A DNA stretch of 64,000 nt, taken from the NCBI RefSeq assembly GCF_002355375.1, contig NZ_AP017312.1:885001-949000 (forward strand), written 5' to 3'. The DNA comes from Aneurinibacillus soli. GTDB lineage: Bacteria; Bacillota; Bacilli; Aneurinibacillales; Aneurinibacillaceae. A program made the position numbers and the translations under genes. Each line of letters opens with the position of its first letter. Positions within the stretch are counted from its first letter, which is position 1. The notes under the pieces were generated by a model, which was not told the origin of the DNA, did not search any database, and saw only the letters and a program-made list of their open reading frames with translations. Of the stretch, positions 6,714-15,564 are shown piece by piece.

Positions 6714-9700
6714 ATGGTAAAAAGAAAGTCATCCTTTAAAGGGATGATATGGTTGTCCTTGCTTTGCATGGTGATGACTCTTGCATTACCAGTACAATTG
6801 GTGTTTTACCCGAAACCGGCTTACGCGGCAACGACACCTAATAGTGAGAATTTTAATACTATACCGACTGATTCAGCAACTACATCACCGCGGATCATAG
6901 GTGATTGGACGTTTAGCATGGTTAGTACTGCAGGGGGGACGCCTAGGACCCAAATTAAACAGGTAAGTCCTAACACGACGAATGACTTGTTATTCACGGG
7001 GACCGTGGGAGCTGCTGCGAATGAGTATGCTTGTGTTCAATCAAACACAGGAGGAGCTTTCAAACTTCTTTCTTTTCAAGTCATCGAGCGGAATGGTACT
7101 GCGGATCAATATAAAGTCGTAGGGTATCTTGGGGGGAAACCTGTAGCAGGGGCTGAAAAATCATTCAATCCCATATCTGGTAGTTTTTTCTCGGTCGATG
7201 TATCGAGTGATTCCGCTTGGCAAAATATTGATGAGTTTCGAATTTATGCGAAGACCACAATTAAGCTAGAAATTGATGATCTTATTGTCACCGATCCAAA
7301 TGCGGCAATGCCAAGCATTGGTACGCAGCCAGCGGACAAAACAGTGAACGTGGAAGATTCCACGTCTCTGAGTGTTGCGGCAAGTGTGAGTGACGGAGGG
7401 ACGTTGAGCTATCAGTGGTACAGCAACAATACAAACAGCAACAGTGGAGGCACAGCCATTACCGGAGCGACGAACGCAACGTATGCACCACTGACGGGCA
7501 CAGCGGGAACGACGTACTACTATGTAGTAGTGACAAACACGAACAATAGTGTAGCGGGAACTAAAACAGCAACGGTCACGAGTAGCGTGGCGAAGGTAAC
7601 GGTGAACTCGAACACAGCCACGTACACGGTGACGTATAACGGCAACGGAAGTACGGGAGGAAGCGTGCCAACGGATGTCGGTAGCTATGCGTCCGGGGAC
7701 ACGGTAACCGTAAAAGGAAACACGGAGAGTCTGGTGAAGTCGGGGTACACGTTTGCAGGCTGGAATACAGCATCAAATGGAAGTGGAACAAGTTATGCAT
7801 TAGGCGATACGTTCCTAATAGGAAGTACGAATGTAACGCTATATGCGAAGTGGACGACGAATCAGCCATTAGTTTCAGTGACTGTTGGAAGTAGCTCGGG
7901 TGCTAAAGGAACGATTGTTGAAATTCCCATTTCGATTGATACACCATCATTAGGAATTGATAATTATCTCTTCACGCTAGACTATGATATTGCTAAGCTA
8001 CAATTCATAGAAGCGGTTGATAAACGGAATAGTAAAAATTTTTGGGGAGAGGATGAAAGTTTAGGTATATTTGATAATTACACAACGCCGATTACAACAG
8101 CAGGAGAATTATTTGTAGTCAAATTTAAGGTGTTATCCGACGAAGAGGTCATTCCAGTTAATATCGATGTGTCGAATTCCGTTATAAAGGATGCTAACCA
8201 AATTCCTTTCACAACTACCTTTACGAATGGGAAAGTAACGCCTACTCATACAGTAGCATTCAACAGTAACGGAGGAAGTACGGTAACGAGCCAGACGGTA
8301 GCGCATGGCAACCAAGCAAGTAAGCCGACAGATCCGACGAAAGCCGGGAATACGTTTGGCGGATGGTACAGCGACGCGGGATTGACGAATGCGTTCAACT
8401 TTAGTACCACGATTACGGGAGATACGACGTTGTATGGGAAGTGGACGGCGAATAGCTATACGGTGACATTCAACAGCAACGGAGGAAGTGCGGTAACGAA
8501 CCAGACAGTGGTGCATGGAGGAACAGCGAGTGAGCCGACAGCGCCGACGAAAGTGGGGTATACGTTTGGCGGCTGGTACAGTGACGCGGGACTGACGAAT
8601 GCGTTCAACTTTAGTACCACGATTACGGGAGATACGACGTTGTATGCGAAATGGACATCGAATAACTATACGGTGACATTCAACAGCAACGGAGGAAGTA
8701 CGGTAACGAGCCAGACGGTGGCGCATGGCAACCAAGCAAGTAAGCCGACAGACCCGACGAAAGCGGGAAATACGTTTGGCGGATGGTACAGCGACGCGGG
8801 ATTGACGAACGCGTTCAACTTTAGTACCACGATTACAGAAGATACAACGTTGTATGCGAAGTGGACGGCGAATGACTACACGGTGACATTCAGCAGCAAC
8901 GGAGGAAGTACGGTAACGAGCCAGACGGTGGCGCATGGCAACCAAGCAAGTGAGCCGAGTGCGCCGACGAAAGCGGGAAATACGTTTGGCGGATGGTACA
9001 GCGACGCGGGATTGACGAACGCGTTCAGCTTTAGTACCACGATTACGGGAGATACGACGTTGTATGCGAAGTGGACGGCGAATGACTACACGGTGACATT
9101 CAGCAGCAACGGAGGAAGTACGGTAACGAGCCAGACGGTGGCGCATGGCAACCAAGCAAGTAAGCCGACAGACCCGACGAAAGCGGGAAATACGTTTGGC
9201 GGATGGTACAGCGACGCGGGATTGACGAATGCGTTCAACTTTAGTACCACGATTACGGGAGATACGACGTTGTATGCGAAGTGGACATCGAATGACTACA
9301 CGGTGACATTCAATAGCAACGGAGGCAGCGCGGTAACGAGCCAGACGGTAGCGCATGGCAACCAAGCAAGTAAGCCAACAGATCCGACGAAAGCGGGGAA
9401 TACGTTTGGCGGATGGTACAGCGACGCGGGATTGACGAACGCGTTCAACTTTAGTACCACGATTACGGGAGATACGACGTTGTATGCGAAGTGGACATCG
9501 AATGACTACACGGTGACATTCAATAGCAACGGAGGAAGCGCGGTAACGAGCCAGACGGTAGCGCATGGCAACCAAGCAAGTAAGCCGACAGACCCGACAA
9601 AAGCGGGGAATACGTTTGGCGGATGGTACAGCGACGCGGGATTGACGAACGCGTTCAACTTTAGTACCACGATTACGGGAGATACGACGTTGTATGCGAA

Positions 9701-11927
9701 GTGGACGGCGAATAGCTATACGGTCACGTTTAACAGCAACGGAGGAAGTGCGGTAACGAACCAGACAGTGGTGCATGAAGGAACAGCGAGTGAGCCGACA
9801 GCGCCGACAAAAACGGGGTATACGTTTGGCGGCTGGTACAGTGACGCGGGCTTGACGAATGCGTTCAACTTTAGTACGACAATTACGGAAGATACGACGT
9901 TGTATGGGAAGTGGACGGCGAATAGCTATACGGTCATGTTTAACAGCAACGGAGGCAGCGCGGTAACGAGCCAGACGGTAGCGCATGGCAACCAAGCAAG
10001 TAAGCCGACAGACCCGACGAAAGCGGGGTATACGTTTGGCGGGTGGTACAGTGACGCAGGATTGACGAATGCGTTCAGCTTTAGTACCACGATTACGGGA
10101 GATACGACGTTGTATGCGAAGTGGACATCGAATGACTATACGGTGACATTCAACAGCAACGGGGGAAGTACGGTAGCGAACCAGACGGTGGCACATGGAG
10201 GAACAGCGAGTGAGCCGACAGCGCCAACGAAAGCGGGGAATACGTTTGGCGGTTGGTACAGTGACGCGGGGTTGACGAATGCGTTTGCGTTTACGACTGT
10301 GATTACGGAAAATACGACGTTGTATGCGAAGTGGACCACGAGTATTACTGCAGTTACGAGTATTGTACTTGATAAACCTAGTCTCAATTTAAAAGTTGGT
10401 GGGGCAACAGGTACATTAATGGCGACTGTACTTCCAGCAGATGCGACAAACAAGCAGGTCACATGGTCATCAAGCAATGAATCAGTTGCGACAGTAGATG
10501 CAAATGGAGTGGTAACACCAAAGGCGGCGGGAACGACTACGATTACCGTCAAAACAGTAGACGGCAACAAAACGGCAACGTGCCTAGTGACAGTACAGCC
10601 GGCATCTTCTGGTGGTAGTGGCGGAAGCAGTACACCTGCACAGCCTTCCACCCCAAGTACTCCGAGTGCACCTACCACCGGGGTTGAGGTTCTTGTCAAC
10701 GGGAAAGTTGAAAATGCGGGAATCGCCACAGCATCCAAAGTGAATGACCAGACCGTAACAACGATTGCGGTTGATCCGAAAAAGCTGGATGCTAAGTTGG
10801 AAGCGGAAGGTCAGCATGCGGTCATCACGATTCCGGTGAAGACGAACTCCGACATTCTCGTTGGAGAATTGACCGGCCAGATGGTCAAAAACATGGAACA
10901 AAAGCAGGCGGTTGTGGAAATCAAAACCGAGAAGGCATCGTATACGCTACCTGCCCAGCAGATCAACATTGACGCCGTATCCGAGCAAATCGGCAAGAGT
11001 GTGAACCTGCAAGACATTAAAGTAAAGATCGAGATTTCCAAACCGACAGCGGAAACGGCGAAGATCGTGGAAAACTCCGCAGCAAAAGGTGAGTTTACGA
11101 TCGTAGCCCCACCTGTCAATTTCACGGTAAAAGGAACATATGGGGATAAAACAATTAATGTCTCCAAGTTCAATGCGTACGTAGAAAGAACCATTGCCAT
11201 TCCGGATGGGATAGACCCGAACAAAATCACAACAGGCGTCGTTGTTGACCCGGATGGAACCGCTCGTCATGTACCGACTAAGATCGTTGTCATTGATGGT
11301 AAGTATTTTGCCAAAATCAATAGTTTGACAAACAGTACGTATTCGGTTGTCTGGCATCCTCTCGAGTTTAAAGATGTCGAGAAACACTGGGCGAAGAATG
11401 CGGTGAATGACATGGGTTCACGGATGGTGATCAGCGGCGTCGGTCATGATCTCTTCAATCCGGACCAGGATATTACGCGTGCAGAGTTTGCGGCAATCAT
11501 GGTTCGTGGGTTAGGGATTAAGCAAGAGGATGGTGTCGCACCATTTGCGGATGTAAAAGCAGCAGATTGGTACAGCGGGGCGGTGCAAACCGCATACAAG
11601 TACAATCTGATCCGTGGATTTACAGATGGCACATTCCGTCCGAATGACAAGATTACGCGGGAGCAGGCGATGGCGATTATCGCCAAAGCGATGAAAATCA
11701 CCGATCTGCAAGCGAAACTTCAGCCTAAAGAAGCAGGAGAACTGTTGCTTCCATTCATAGATGCGAAACAGGCATCGGAGTGGGCGAAGGAAGGGGTTGC
11801 AGATTGCGTGCAATCAGGTCTTGTTTCCGGTAGAAATGGTCAGCAACTGGCACCAAAAGAGTTTATCTCGAGAGCAGAGGTTGCGGCGATTGTTCAGCGA
11901 CTTTTACAAAAGTCTGAGTTGATTTAA
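6714..11927 (+). CDS. S-layer-anchored surface protein with ten InlB-type repeats
   Basis: 1737 residues, exported and bound to the cell wall. A signal peptide ends near residue 38 (AYA/ATT). Order: an N-terminal beta domain (about 40-195); an Ig-like domain (200-305); one Listeria-Bacteroides (InlB B-type) repeat (305-382); a cohesin-like beta domain (384-510); ten nearly identical 70-residue InlB-type repeats (about 513-1211, marked by GGWYSDAGLTNAF and TLYAKWT); a Big_2 domain (1214-1298); a Ser/Gly/Pro/Thr linker; an alpha/beta domain; and three SLH domains (1550-1737) that would bind pyruvylated wall polymer. The start ATG 6714 follows GGGAGGGGG; an earlier in-frame ATG lacks this. The 210-bp DNA repeats are prone to recombination, so repeat number may vary. 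Its terminator is the one used by the collar units. Confidence 0.93.
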   Translation: MVKRKSSFKGMIWLSLLCMVMTLALPVQLVFYPKPAYAATTPNSENFNTIPTDSATTSPRIIGDWTFSMVSTAGGTPRTQIKQVSPNTTNDLLFTGTVGAAANEYACVQSNTGGAFKLLSFQVIERNGTADQYKVVGYLGGKPVAGAEKSFNPISGSFFSVDVSSDSAWQNIDEFRIYAKTTIKLEIDDLIVTDPNAAMPSIGTQPADKTVNVEDSTSLSVAASVSDGGTLSYQWYSNNTNSNSGGTAITGATNATYAPLTGTAGTTYYYVVVTNTNNSVAGTKTATVTSSVAKVTVNSNTATYTVTYNGNGSTGGSVPTDVGSYASGDTVTVKGNTESLVKSGYTFAGWNTASNGSGTSYALGDTFLIGSTNVTLYAKWTTNQPLVSVTVGSSSGAKGTIVEIPISIDTPSLGIDNYLFTLDYDIAKLQFIEAVDKRNSKNFWGEDESLGIFDNYTTPITTAGELFVVKFKVLSDEEVIPVNIDVSNSVIKDANQIPFTTTFTNGKVTPTHTVAFNSNGGSTVTSQTVAHGNQASKPTDPTKAGNTFGGWYSDAGLTNAFNFSTTITGDTTLYGKWTANSYTVTFNSNGGSAVTNQTVVHGGTASEPTAPTKVGYTFGGWYSDAGLTNAFNFSTTITGDTTLYAKWTSNNYTVTFNSNGGSTVTSQTVAHGNQASKPTDPTKAGNTFGGWYSDAGLTNAFNFSTTITEDTTLYAKWTANDYTVTFSSNGGSTVTSQTVAHGNQASEPSAPTKAGNTFGGWYSDAGLTNAFSFSTTITGDTTLYAKWTANDYTVTFSSNGGSTVTSQTVAHGNQASKPTDPTKAGNTFGGWYSDAGLTNAFNFSTTITGDTTLYAKWTSNDYTVTFNSNGGSAVTSQTVAHGNQASKPTDPTKAGNTFGGWYSDAGLTNAFNFSTTITGDTTLYAKWTSNDYTVTFNSNGGSAVTSQTVAHGNQASKPTDPTKAGNTFGGWYSDAGLTNAFNFSTTITGDTTLYAKWTANSYTVTFNSNGGSAVTNQTVVHEGTASEPTAPTKTGYTFGGWYSDAGLTNAFNFSTTITEDTTLYGKWTANSYTVMFNSNGGSAVTSQTVAHGNQASKPTDPTKAGYTFGGWYSDAGLTNAFSFSTTITGDTTLYAKWTSNDYTVTFNSNGGSTVANQTVAHGGTASEPTAPTKAGNTFGGWYSDAGLTNAFAFTTVITENTTLYAKWTTSITAVTSIVLDKPSLNLKVGGATGTLMATVLPADATNKQVTWSSSNESVATVDANGVVTPKAAGTTTITVKTVDGNKTATCLVTVQPASSGGSGGSSTPAQPSTPSTPSAPTTGVEVLVNGKVENAGIATASKVNDQTVTTIAVDPKKLDAKLEAEGQHAVITIPVKTNSDILVGELTGQMVKNMEQKQAVVEIKTEKASYTLPAQQINIDAVSEQIGKSVNLQDIKVKIEISKPTAETAKIVENSAAKGEFTIVAPPVNFTVKGTYGDKTINVSKFNAYVERTIAIPDGIDPNKITTGVVVDPDGTARHVPTKIVVIDGKYFAKINSLTNSTYSVVWHPLEFKDVEKHWAKNAVNDMGSRMVISGVGHDLFNPDQDITRAEFAAIMVRGLGIKQEDGVAPFADVKAADWYSGAVQTAYKYNLIRGFTDGTFRPNDKITREQAMAIIAKAMKITDLQAKLQPKEAGELLLPFIDAKQASEWAKEGVADCVQSGLVSGRNGQQLAPKEFISRAEVAAIVQRLLQKSELI
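8250..10346 (+). repeat. Ten tandem 210-bp repeats
   Basis: Ten in-frame units of 210 bp, each coding one 70-residue InlB-type repeat. Two sub-types alternate irregularly: one with AHGNQASKPTDPTKAGNT and one with VVHGGTASEPTAPTK. Several neighbours are almost identical at the DNA level, which points to recent unequal exchange. The long open frame on the opposite strand (8133-10196) is only a by-product of this repetition. Confidence 0.92.
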
Positions 11928-11957
11928 CGAAAGAGGCAAGATTTATAGAGTAATTTT

Positions 11958-12004
11958 AAAGAGCCTGACATATTCCCTTATAGGGTAGTATGTTAGGTTT
12001 TTTT
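11958..12004 (+). terminator. Shared hairpin terminator, copy 3
   Basis: GAGCCTGACATATTCCC...GGGTAGTATGTTAGG hairpin followed by T's, with the same 20-nt preamble as copy 1. It ends the S-layer protein gene. Confidence 0.82.
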
Positions 12005-12487
12005 AGTTCCAGTAAATTGATTTATGTGGCTTACTATCATTTTAGAGATCTGAAAATTGTTCTGTTAATAGGCATGTAGTAGAGCTCTAATTATGAGGAT
12101 TAAACAATTTTGCGAGCGTAAAAATAAATAAAAAAAGAGAAAATGAATGATAAACGGATTAATAAGATGCTATGTGGAGATATAAGGAGGTAAACAATCT
12201 ATTCCGTTGTTTTAATTATTAAGAATATTTGTTATATTTATTTTACACCAACAACAGGTGGACAACCTTCTACTCAACCCACTACACCTGAATGGATGTG
12301 ATGACGATGATTGCAGAGGGTAAAATTCAATGGATGCTTGCTCCAGGTAAATAGGGAAAGGCGATGTACACAGCAGTCGAATAACGAAAGAAGGAAGGTG
12401 TGACACTTCTCGAGATCGTTAGGGGTGTACAGGTATATAAACTAAAGTAGGAAAGGAGAACGAAAAGTTGAATAGCGAGGAAATACA
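12005..12487 (+). other. Gene-poor stretch with a decayed coding remnant
   Basis: No intact gene. Around 12184 there is an AGGAGG site, then an open frame from 12194 without a usable start codon. It includes TPTTGGQPSTQPTTPEW, a linker-like Pro/Thr/Gln run typical of secreted proteins, and stops at 12300. A second short frame (DVMTMIAEGKIQWMLAPGK) follows with a shift. This looks like the debris of a secreted modular protein, but the evidence is thin. Confidence 0.35.
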
Positions 12488-12540
12488 AACGTAGCCCTGT
12501 GCTCTCAATGATCGAGAACACAGGGCTACGTTATTTTTAT
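12488..12540 (+). terminator. Strong hairpin terminator related to the tRNA-cluster terminator
   Basis: Arms 12488-12506 and 12514-12532 form a stem of about 19 bp followed by T's. The CCCTGTG/CACAGGG core matches the hairpin at 2109, 10 kb away at the other side of the island. Confidence 0.8.
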
Positions 12541-12754
12541 TACTCCCTAGTATTTTCAGTGAAAGTAAAACCCCGTTGATATTCAACGAGGTTCGTAAAT
12601 TACATGTTTAAGTTTCCTTTTAGTTACATGAACAACCTATAAACTGGAAGTTGCTTTGCGGTTCGTAGCAGTTTTTCTGGTACTACCCATAGTACTGCTA
12701 AGGGAGGATAATCAGGAGGAAAATAAAAAAAGTCATAACAAAACCCCACTTTAC

Positions 12755-12771
12755 ATACCATAGGTGGGTAT
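12755..12771 (+). promoter_or_regulatory. Possible CsoR-type dyad ahead of the PfpI-like gene
   Basis: ATACC-N7-GGTAT is a 17-bp dyad resembling operators of the CsoR/CstR repressors. It lies about 150 bp before the PfpI-like gene and overlaps a possible -10 (TATAGTAT). The match is by eye only. Confidence 0.3.
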
Positions 12772-12920
12772 AGTATTATCTTTTAGTAGGTACATAAATA
12801 TGGTAAATAATTGTGGTATTAATTAATACTTGGTGATGAATTTGATTATTTCCAAACATCTTTATACCCTGCCCCGGTATAGTAAGTTAGGAAGTACATG
12901 GTATTAAGGAGGAAAATAAA

Positions 12921-14294
12921 ATGAAGAGATTATTACTACGTTTGGTTGTTTATGTATTGAGTTTCGGTGTGTTTGTGGGAGGGATTGGGACGTTTGGGTA
13001 TGTTCGCTCTAATCAGGAATATTGGATTCCCACTCGGCCAACACCAATCCCTGCTTTACAAGGCCTGAGCGTGCCTGAACATAATCCAAAAAAACCCACA
13101 GTAGCTGTCCTTTTATCCAATCCGACGACAGAAGTGATTGATTTTATGATTCCGTATGAAATGTTTGCGATGACTGAGGCTTATAACGTATATGCAGTTG
13201 CTCCGGACAAAAACATGAAAACACTCTCTGGTGGTCTGGATCTGATGCCGCACTATTCTTTTGATGAACTGGATCGATTATTAGGAAAAAGTCCCGACCT
13301 TATTGTGATCCCGGCCATGCCTATGGTTGACGAAGCAAAATATAAACCTATCCGGGAATGGATACAAAAACATTCTGATACGAAGTTGTTAAGTATTTGC
13401 GCTGGGGGGTTGAATCTGGCCGATACAGGTTTATTAAAAGGGAAAGAAGCAACTACCGATTGGAAAAGTTTTGATTTTAAGGAAACCAATAAATATCCTG
13501 AAACAAAATGGAGAAGGGATGTGCGTTATGTCGCAGACGGGAACATCGTTTCTTCAGCAGCCCTCACTTCAGGAATTGATGCCGTCCTCTATGTGATCTC
13601 ACAACAATTAGGCGAACCTATGGCGGAGAAAATAGCGAAAGAGATGAATTACCCTTCTTATCATTTCGTAAAAAATCCGAAGGTAGACCCTAATTATGTT
13701 GATCAAACCGAATTGATTTATTCGTTCAACCTAGCATTCCAATGGAACAAAAAAAACACAGGGGTATTGCTGTATAACGGGATGGATGAAGGAGCACTTA
13801 CGGCGATATTTGATACTTATGCCAACTCTGGAACAACAAAAGTGTTTACCATTTCCAGCTCACAACAGCCTATCGTTACAAAGTATAATCTAAACCTGAT
13901 CGCCAGATATCAAATGTCAAATGCCCCGAAATTAGACAAAATGTTTGTCACAGGAACGCAGGCAAAAACATTAGCTGCGGAGGATGTAAAACAGTGGAAC
14001 GAAAAGGGCAACACAAAAGAGATTCGCTTCTTGCACAGTGATTCGACGCACCGATTTGTATTCGATGCACCTCTTGAAGATTTAGCCAAGCAAGAAGATA
14101 TTCTAACCGCTAAATATGGTGCCAAACGACTCGAATACCGTGCCGAACATCTAAATTTTGAAGGCAGGTCGTTTTCCTTTGAAGCCTTCGGGATCCTATT
14201 TTCGCTTAGTATACTAGCAGCGCTGGTAGCTTTCTATATTGATAGACGATTCATCATGAAGAAAAAGACAACAACTAACGGGTGCGACTATTGA
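12921..14294 (+). CDS. Membrane-anchored DJ-1/PfpI-family protein with two domains
   Basis: 457 residues. A membrane segment lies near the N-terminus (5-28) and another near the C-terminus (about 422-442). Between them is a DJ-1/PfpI (glutaminase-I-like) domain (about 58-235) with the nucleophile-elbow motif LLSICAGGLNLADTGLL, where Cys is the expected active-site residue, followed by the KEATTDW signature seen in AraC-associated members. A second, degenerate copy (about 258-390) has no such cysteine. The DNA-binding domain of the AraC group is absent. Members of the superfamily include proteases, glyoxalases and sensors, so function is open. AGGAGG precedes the ATG by nine nt. It is a monocistronic unit closed by the terminator at 14310. 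Confidence 0.85.
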   Translation: MKRLLLRLVVYVLSFGVFVGGIGTFGYVRSNQEYWIPTRPTPIPALQGLSVPEHNPKKPTVAVLLSNPTTEVIDFMIPYEMFAMTEAYNVYAVAPDKNMKTLSGGLDLMPHYSFDELDRLLGKSPDLIVIPAMPMVDEAKYKPIREWIQKHSDTKLLSICAGGLNLADTGLLKGKEATTDWKSFDFKETNKYPETKWRRDVRYVADGNIVSSAALTSGIDAVLYVISQQLGEPMAEKIAKEMNYPSYHFVKNPKVDPNYVDQTELIYSFNLAFQWNKKNTGVLLYNGMDEGALTAIFDTYANSGTTKVFTISSSQQPIVTKYNLNLIARYQMSNAPKLDKMFVTGTQAKTLAAEDVKQWNEKGNTKEIRFLHSDSTHRFVFDAPLEDLAKQEDILTAKYGAKRLEYRAEHLNFEGRSFSFEAFGILFSLSILAALVAFYIDRRFIMKKKTTTNGCDY

Positions 14295-14309
14295 GTAAAG
14301 AAAAATAAG

Positions 14310-14350
14310 AAAGCCGATTTTCCTTAGCATAGTGGAAATCGGCTTTTTCT
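14310..14350 (+). terminator. Rho-independent terminator
   Basis: AAGCCGATTTTCC and GGAAATCGGCTT pair, followed by TTTTTC. Ends the PfpI-like gene. Confidence 0.9.
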
Positions 14351-14430
14351 ATGTAAAAAATCGCTTAGCATACAAAATTCGCGTTTTGCTGGCGAGATCA
14401 CAGGTATCATGAGCTACCTTGCAGTCTATG

Positions 14431-14479
14431 ATAGCGACCCTGTCACTACCCCTTATAGGGTAGTATGTCAGGCTTTTTT
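14431..14479 (+). terminator. Shared hairpin terminator, copy 4 (no gene in front)
   Basis: ACTACCCCTTATAGGGTAGT hairpin with the GTCAGGCTTTTTTA end of the family. It sits about 80 nt after another terminator with no gene between, so it is a leftover of a lost or moved gene. Confidence 0.7.
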
Positions 14480-14580
14480 AGTAACTTGGAATGACCAGAT
14501 AAACTACTATCCTATTCAACATCAAAAAATTTTTAAAAAGACGAGAGACTAACGGTATTTATATTACATTTAATGGGGTT

Positions 14581-14614
14581 TGTTCAGAATTTGTTCAGAG
14601 GAATAGTGTACTAT
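14581..14614 (+). promoter_or_regulatory. Tandem 11-bp operator and promoter, copy 4
   Basis: Perfect TGTTCAG heptamers start at 14581 and 14592. TACTAT starts at 14609, exactly 17 nt after the second. A TTAATGG lies one further 11-bp step upstream, as in copy 3. It drives the DUF1842-like and miniature collar genes. Confidence 0.68.
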
Positions 14615-14691
14615 TGGTTATGCACACGTATATTACTTCATGTTTCTTTTTTATGATTTTATAATTAATCGGAGAAAGAAGGGAAAAAGTA

Positions 14692-15105
14692 ATGAGTACA
14701 AATGTACAAGAAGGATTGTTTCTTGCCCGTTATCAAATCGGAGGTGATAAACTAGGCGCTCCTTTACTTCAACTCGATTTAGCTGTAAGTACCCCAAAAG
14801 AGCTGGTTAGTGGACTTGGCCATATCACCCAAGCAGTAAATCCACCAATTGACTACACGTACCATGTACAAGGAAATTTCACGTACATGACCGTTATGCC
14901 TAATAATACGCACATTTTAGTGGTAGGCAACGGAACGCAAGAAAGTATTCTTCCTGGTGTAGACAACAGCTCAGATTCTCCTACTTTAACGTTCAGAATT
15001 ATTTTAGAAGGAGATTGGAAATCAGGGGTAGCAAATTATCAATATCTTGATGCAGCTGGGAATGTACATCACATTTCAGATGCACCTGTGAAAATAGTAG
15101 AATAG
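14692..15105 (+). CDS. DUF1842-like protein
   Basis: 137 residues, a predicted all-beta protein without a signal peptide. The opening EGLFLARYQIG, the ITQAVNPPIDY motif and the FTYMTVMP strand are what I remember of the DUF1842 family, whose function is unknown; the assignment is tentative. It is the first gene behind the fourth operator copy and is followed after 50 nt by the miniature collar gene, so the two probably form one operon. The start has GGAGAAAGAAGGG upstream. Confidence 0.72.
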   Translation: MSTNVQEGLFLARYQIGGDKLGAPLLQLDLAVSTPKELVSGLGHITQAVNPPIDYTYHVQGNFTYMTVMPNNTHILVVGNGTQESILPGVDNSSDSPTLTFRIILEGDWKSGVANYQYLDAAGNVHHISDAPVKIVE

Positions 15106-15155
15106 ATAATATCTCATTCAAAACGAAAAAAATTTCGAAAAGGAGTATAAGATAT

Positions 15156-15404
15156 ATGGAAATTTTTATGGGGAGTATTATACAATGGCCAATGGATCGA
15201 GCGCCTGAGGGTTGGAAGCTTTGTGATGGTCAATTACTACCAATTATTCAATATCAAGAACTGTATTCTCTAATAGGCAACAAATACGGTGGTGACGGAA
15301 GAACAAACTTTGCTTTACCCGACTTGCGTGGACGATCCGCCAATCCTGCGACAGCTATGAATTACATCATTTGCATAAACGGAAGCTATCCTGGCAGACC
15401 ATAA
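15156..15404 (+). CDS. Miniature tail-collar protein
   Basis: 82 residues. It keeps the collar domain (LCDGQ, YQELYSLIG, FALPDLRGR) and then jumps, after only a few residues, to the family's C-terminal end (MNYIICINGSYPGRP). About 110 residues, including the whole Thr/Ala/Asn-rich region present in the copies at 2872 and 5535, are missing. Because the reading frame and both ends are intact this looks like an in-frame internal deletion that is still a functional gene. AAAAGGAG lies upstream. No acetyltransferase follows; a terminator comes within 10 nt. Confidence 0.85.
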   Translation: MEIFMGSIIQWPMDRAPEGWKLCDGQLLPIIQYQELYSLIGNKYGGDGRTNFALPDLRGRSANPATAMNYIICINGSYPGRP

Positions 15405-15411
15405 CTATAAA

Positions 15412-15455
15412 GAATCCCCACTATCTAAGCTATAGGTATAGTGGGGATTTCTGTT
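15412..15455 (+). terminator. Rho-independent terminator
   Basis: AATCCCCACTAT and ATAGTGGGGATT pair, with a T-rich tail. Closes the DUF1842-like/mini-collar operon and marks the right edge of the accessory island. Confidence 0.85.
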
Positions 15456-15564
15456 TCTAAGCTTCTTTAGTCTTGGATGCAATCACCCGCATCGAGTATA
15501 ATTGTAATGGGTGTGCATAATACTATTATGTGGAAAAGCATCGAAAATAAGGAGGCTACTCTTC

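Noticed and set aside
8133-10196. A 687-codon open frame on the minus strand
   Set aside because: It lies wholly opposite the 210-bp tandem repeats and is an Arg/Ile-rich periodic by-product. It has no ribosome-binding site and no family resemblance.
8250-10346. CRISPR array
   Set aside because: The 210-bp units are translated protein repeats in one frame with no short repeat/spacer alternation. No cas genes or other arrays were seen anywhere.
2686-15404. Complete prophage or tailocin
   Set aside because: Only collar-type genes are present. No terminase, portal, capsid, sheath, tape-measure, holin or endolysin genes are seen, and no integrase lies near.
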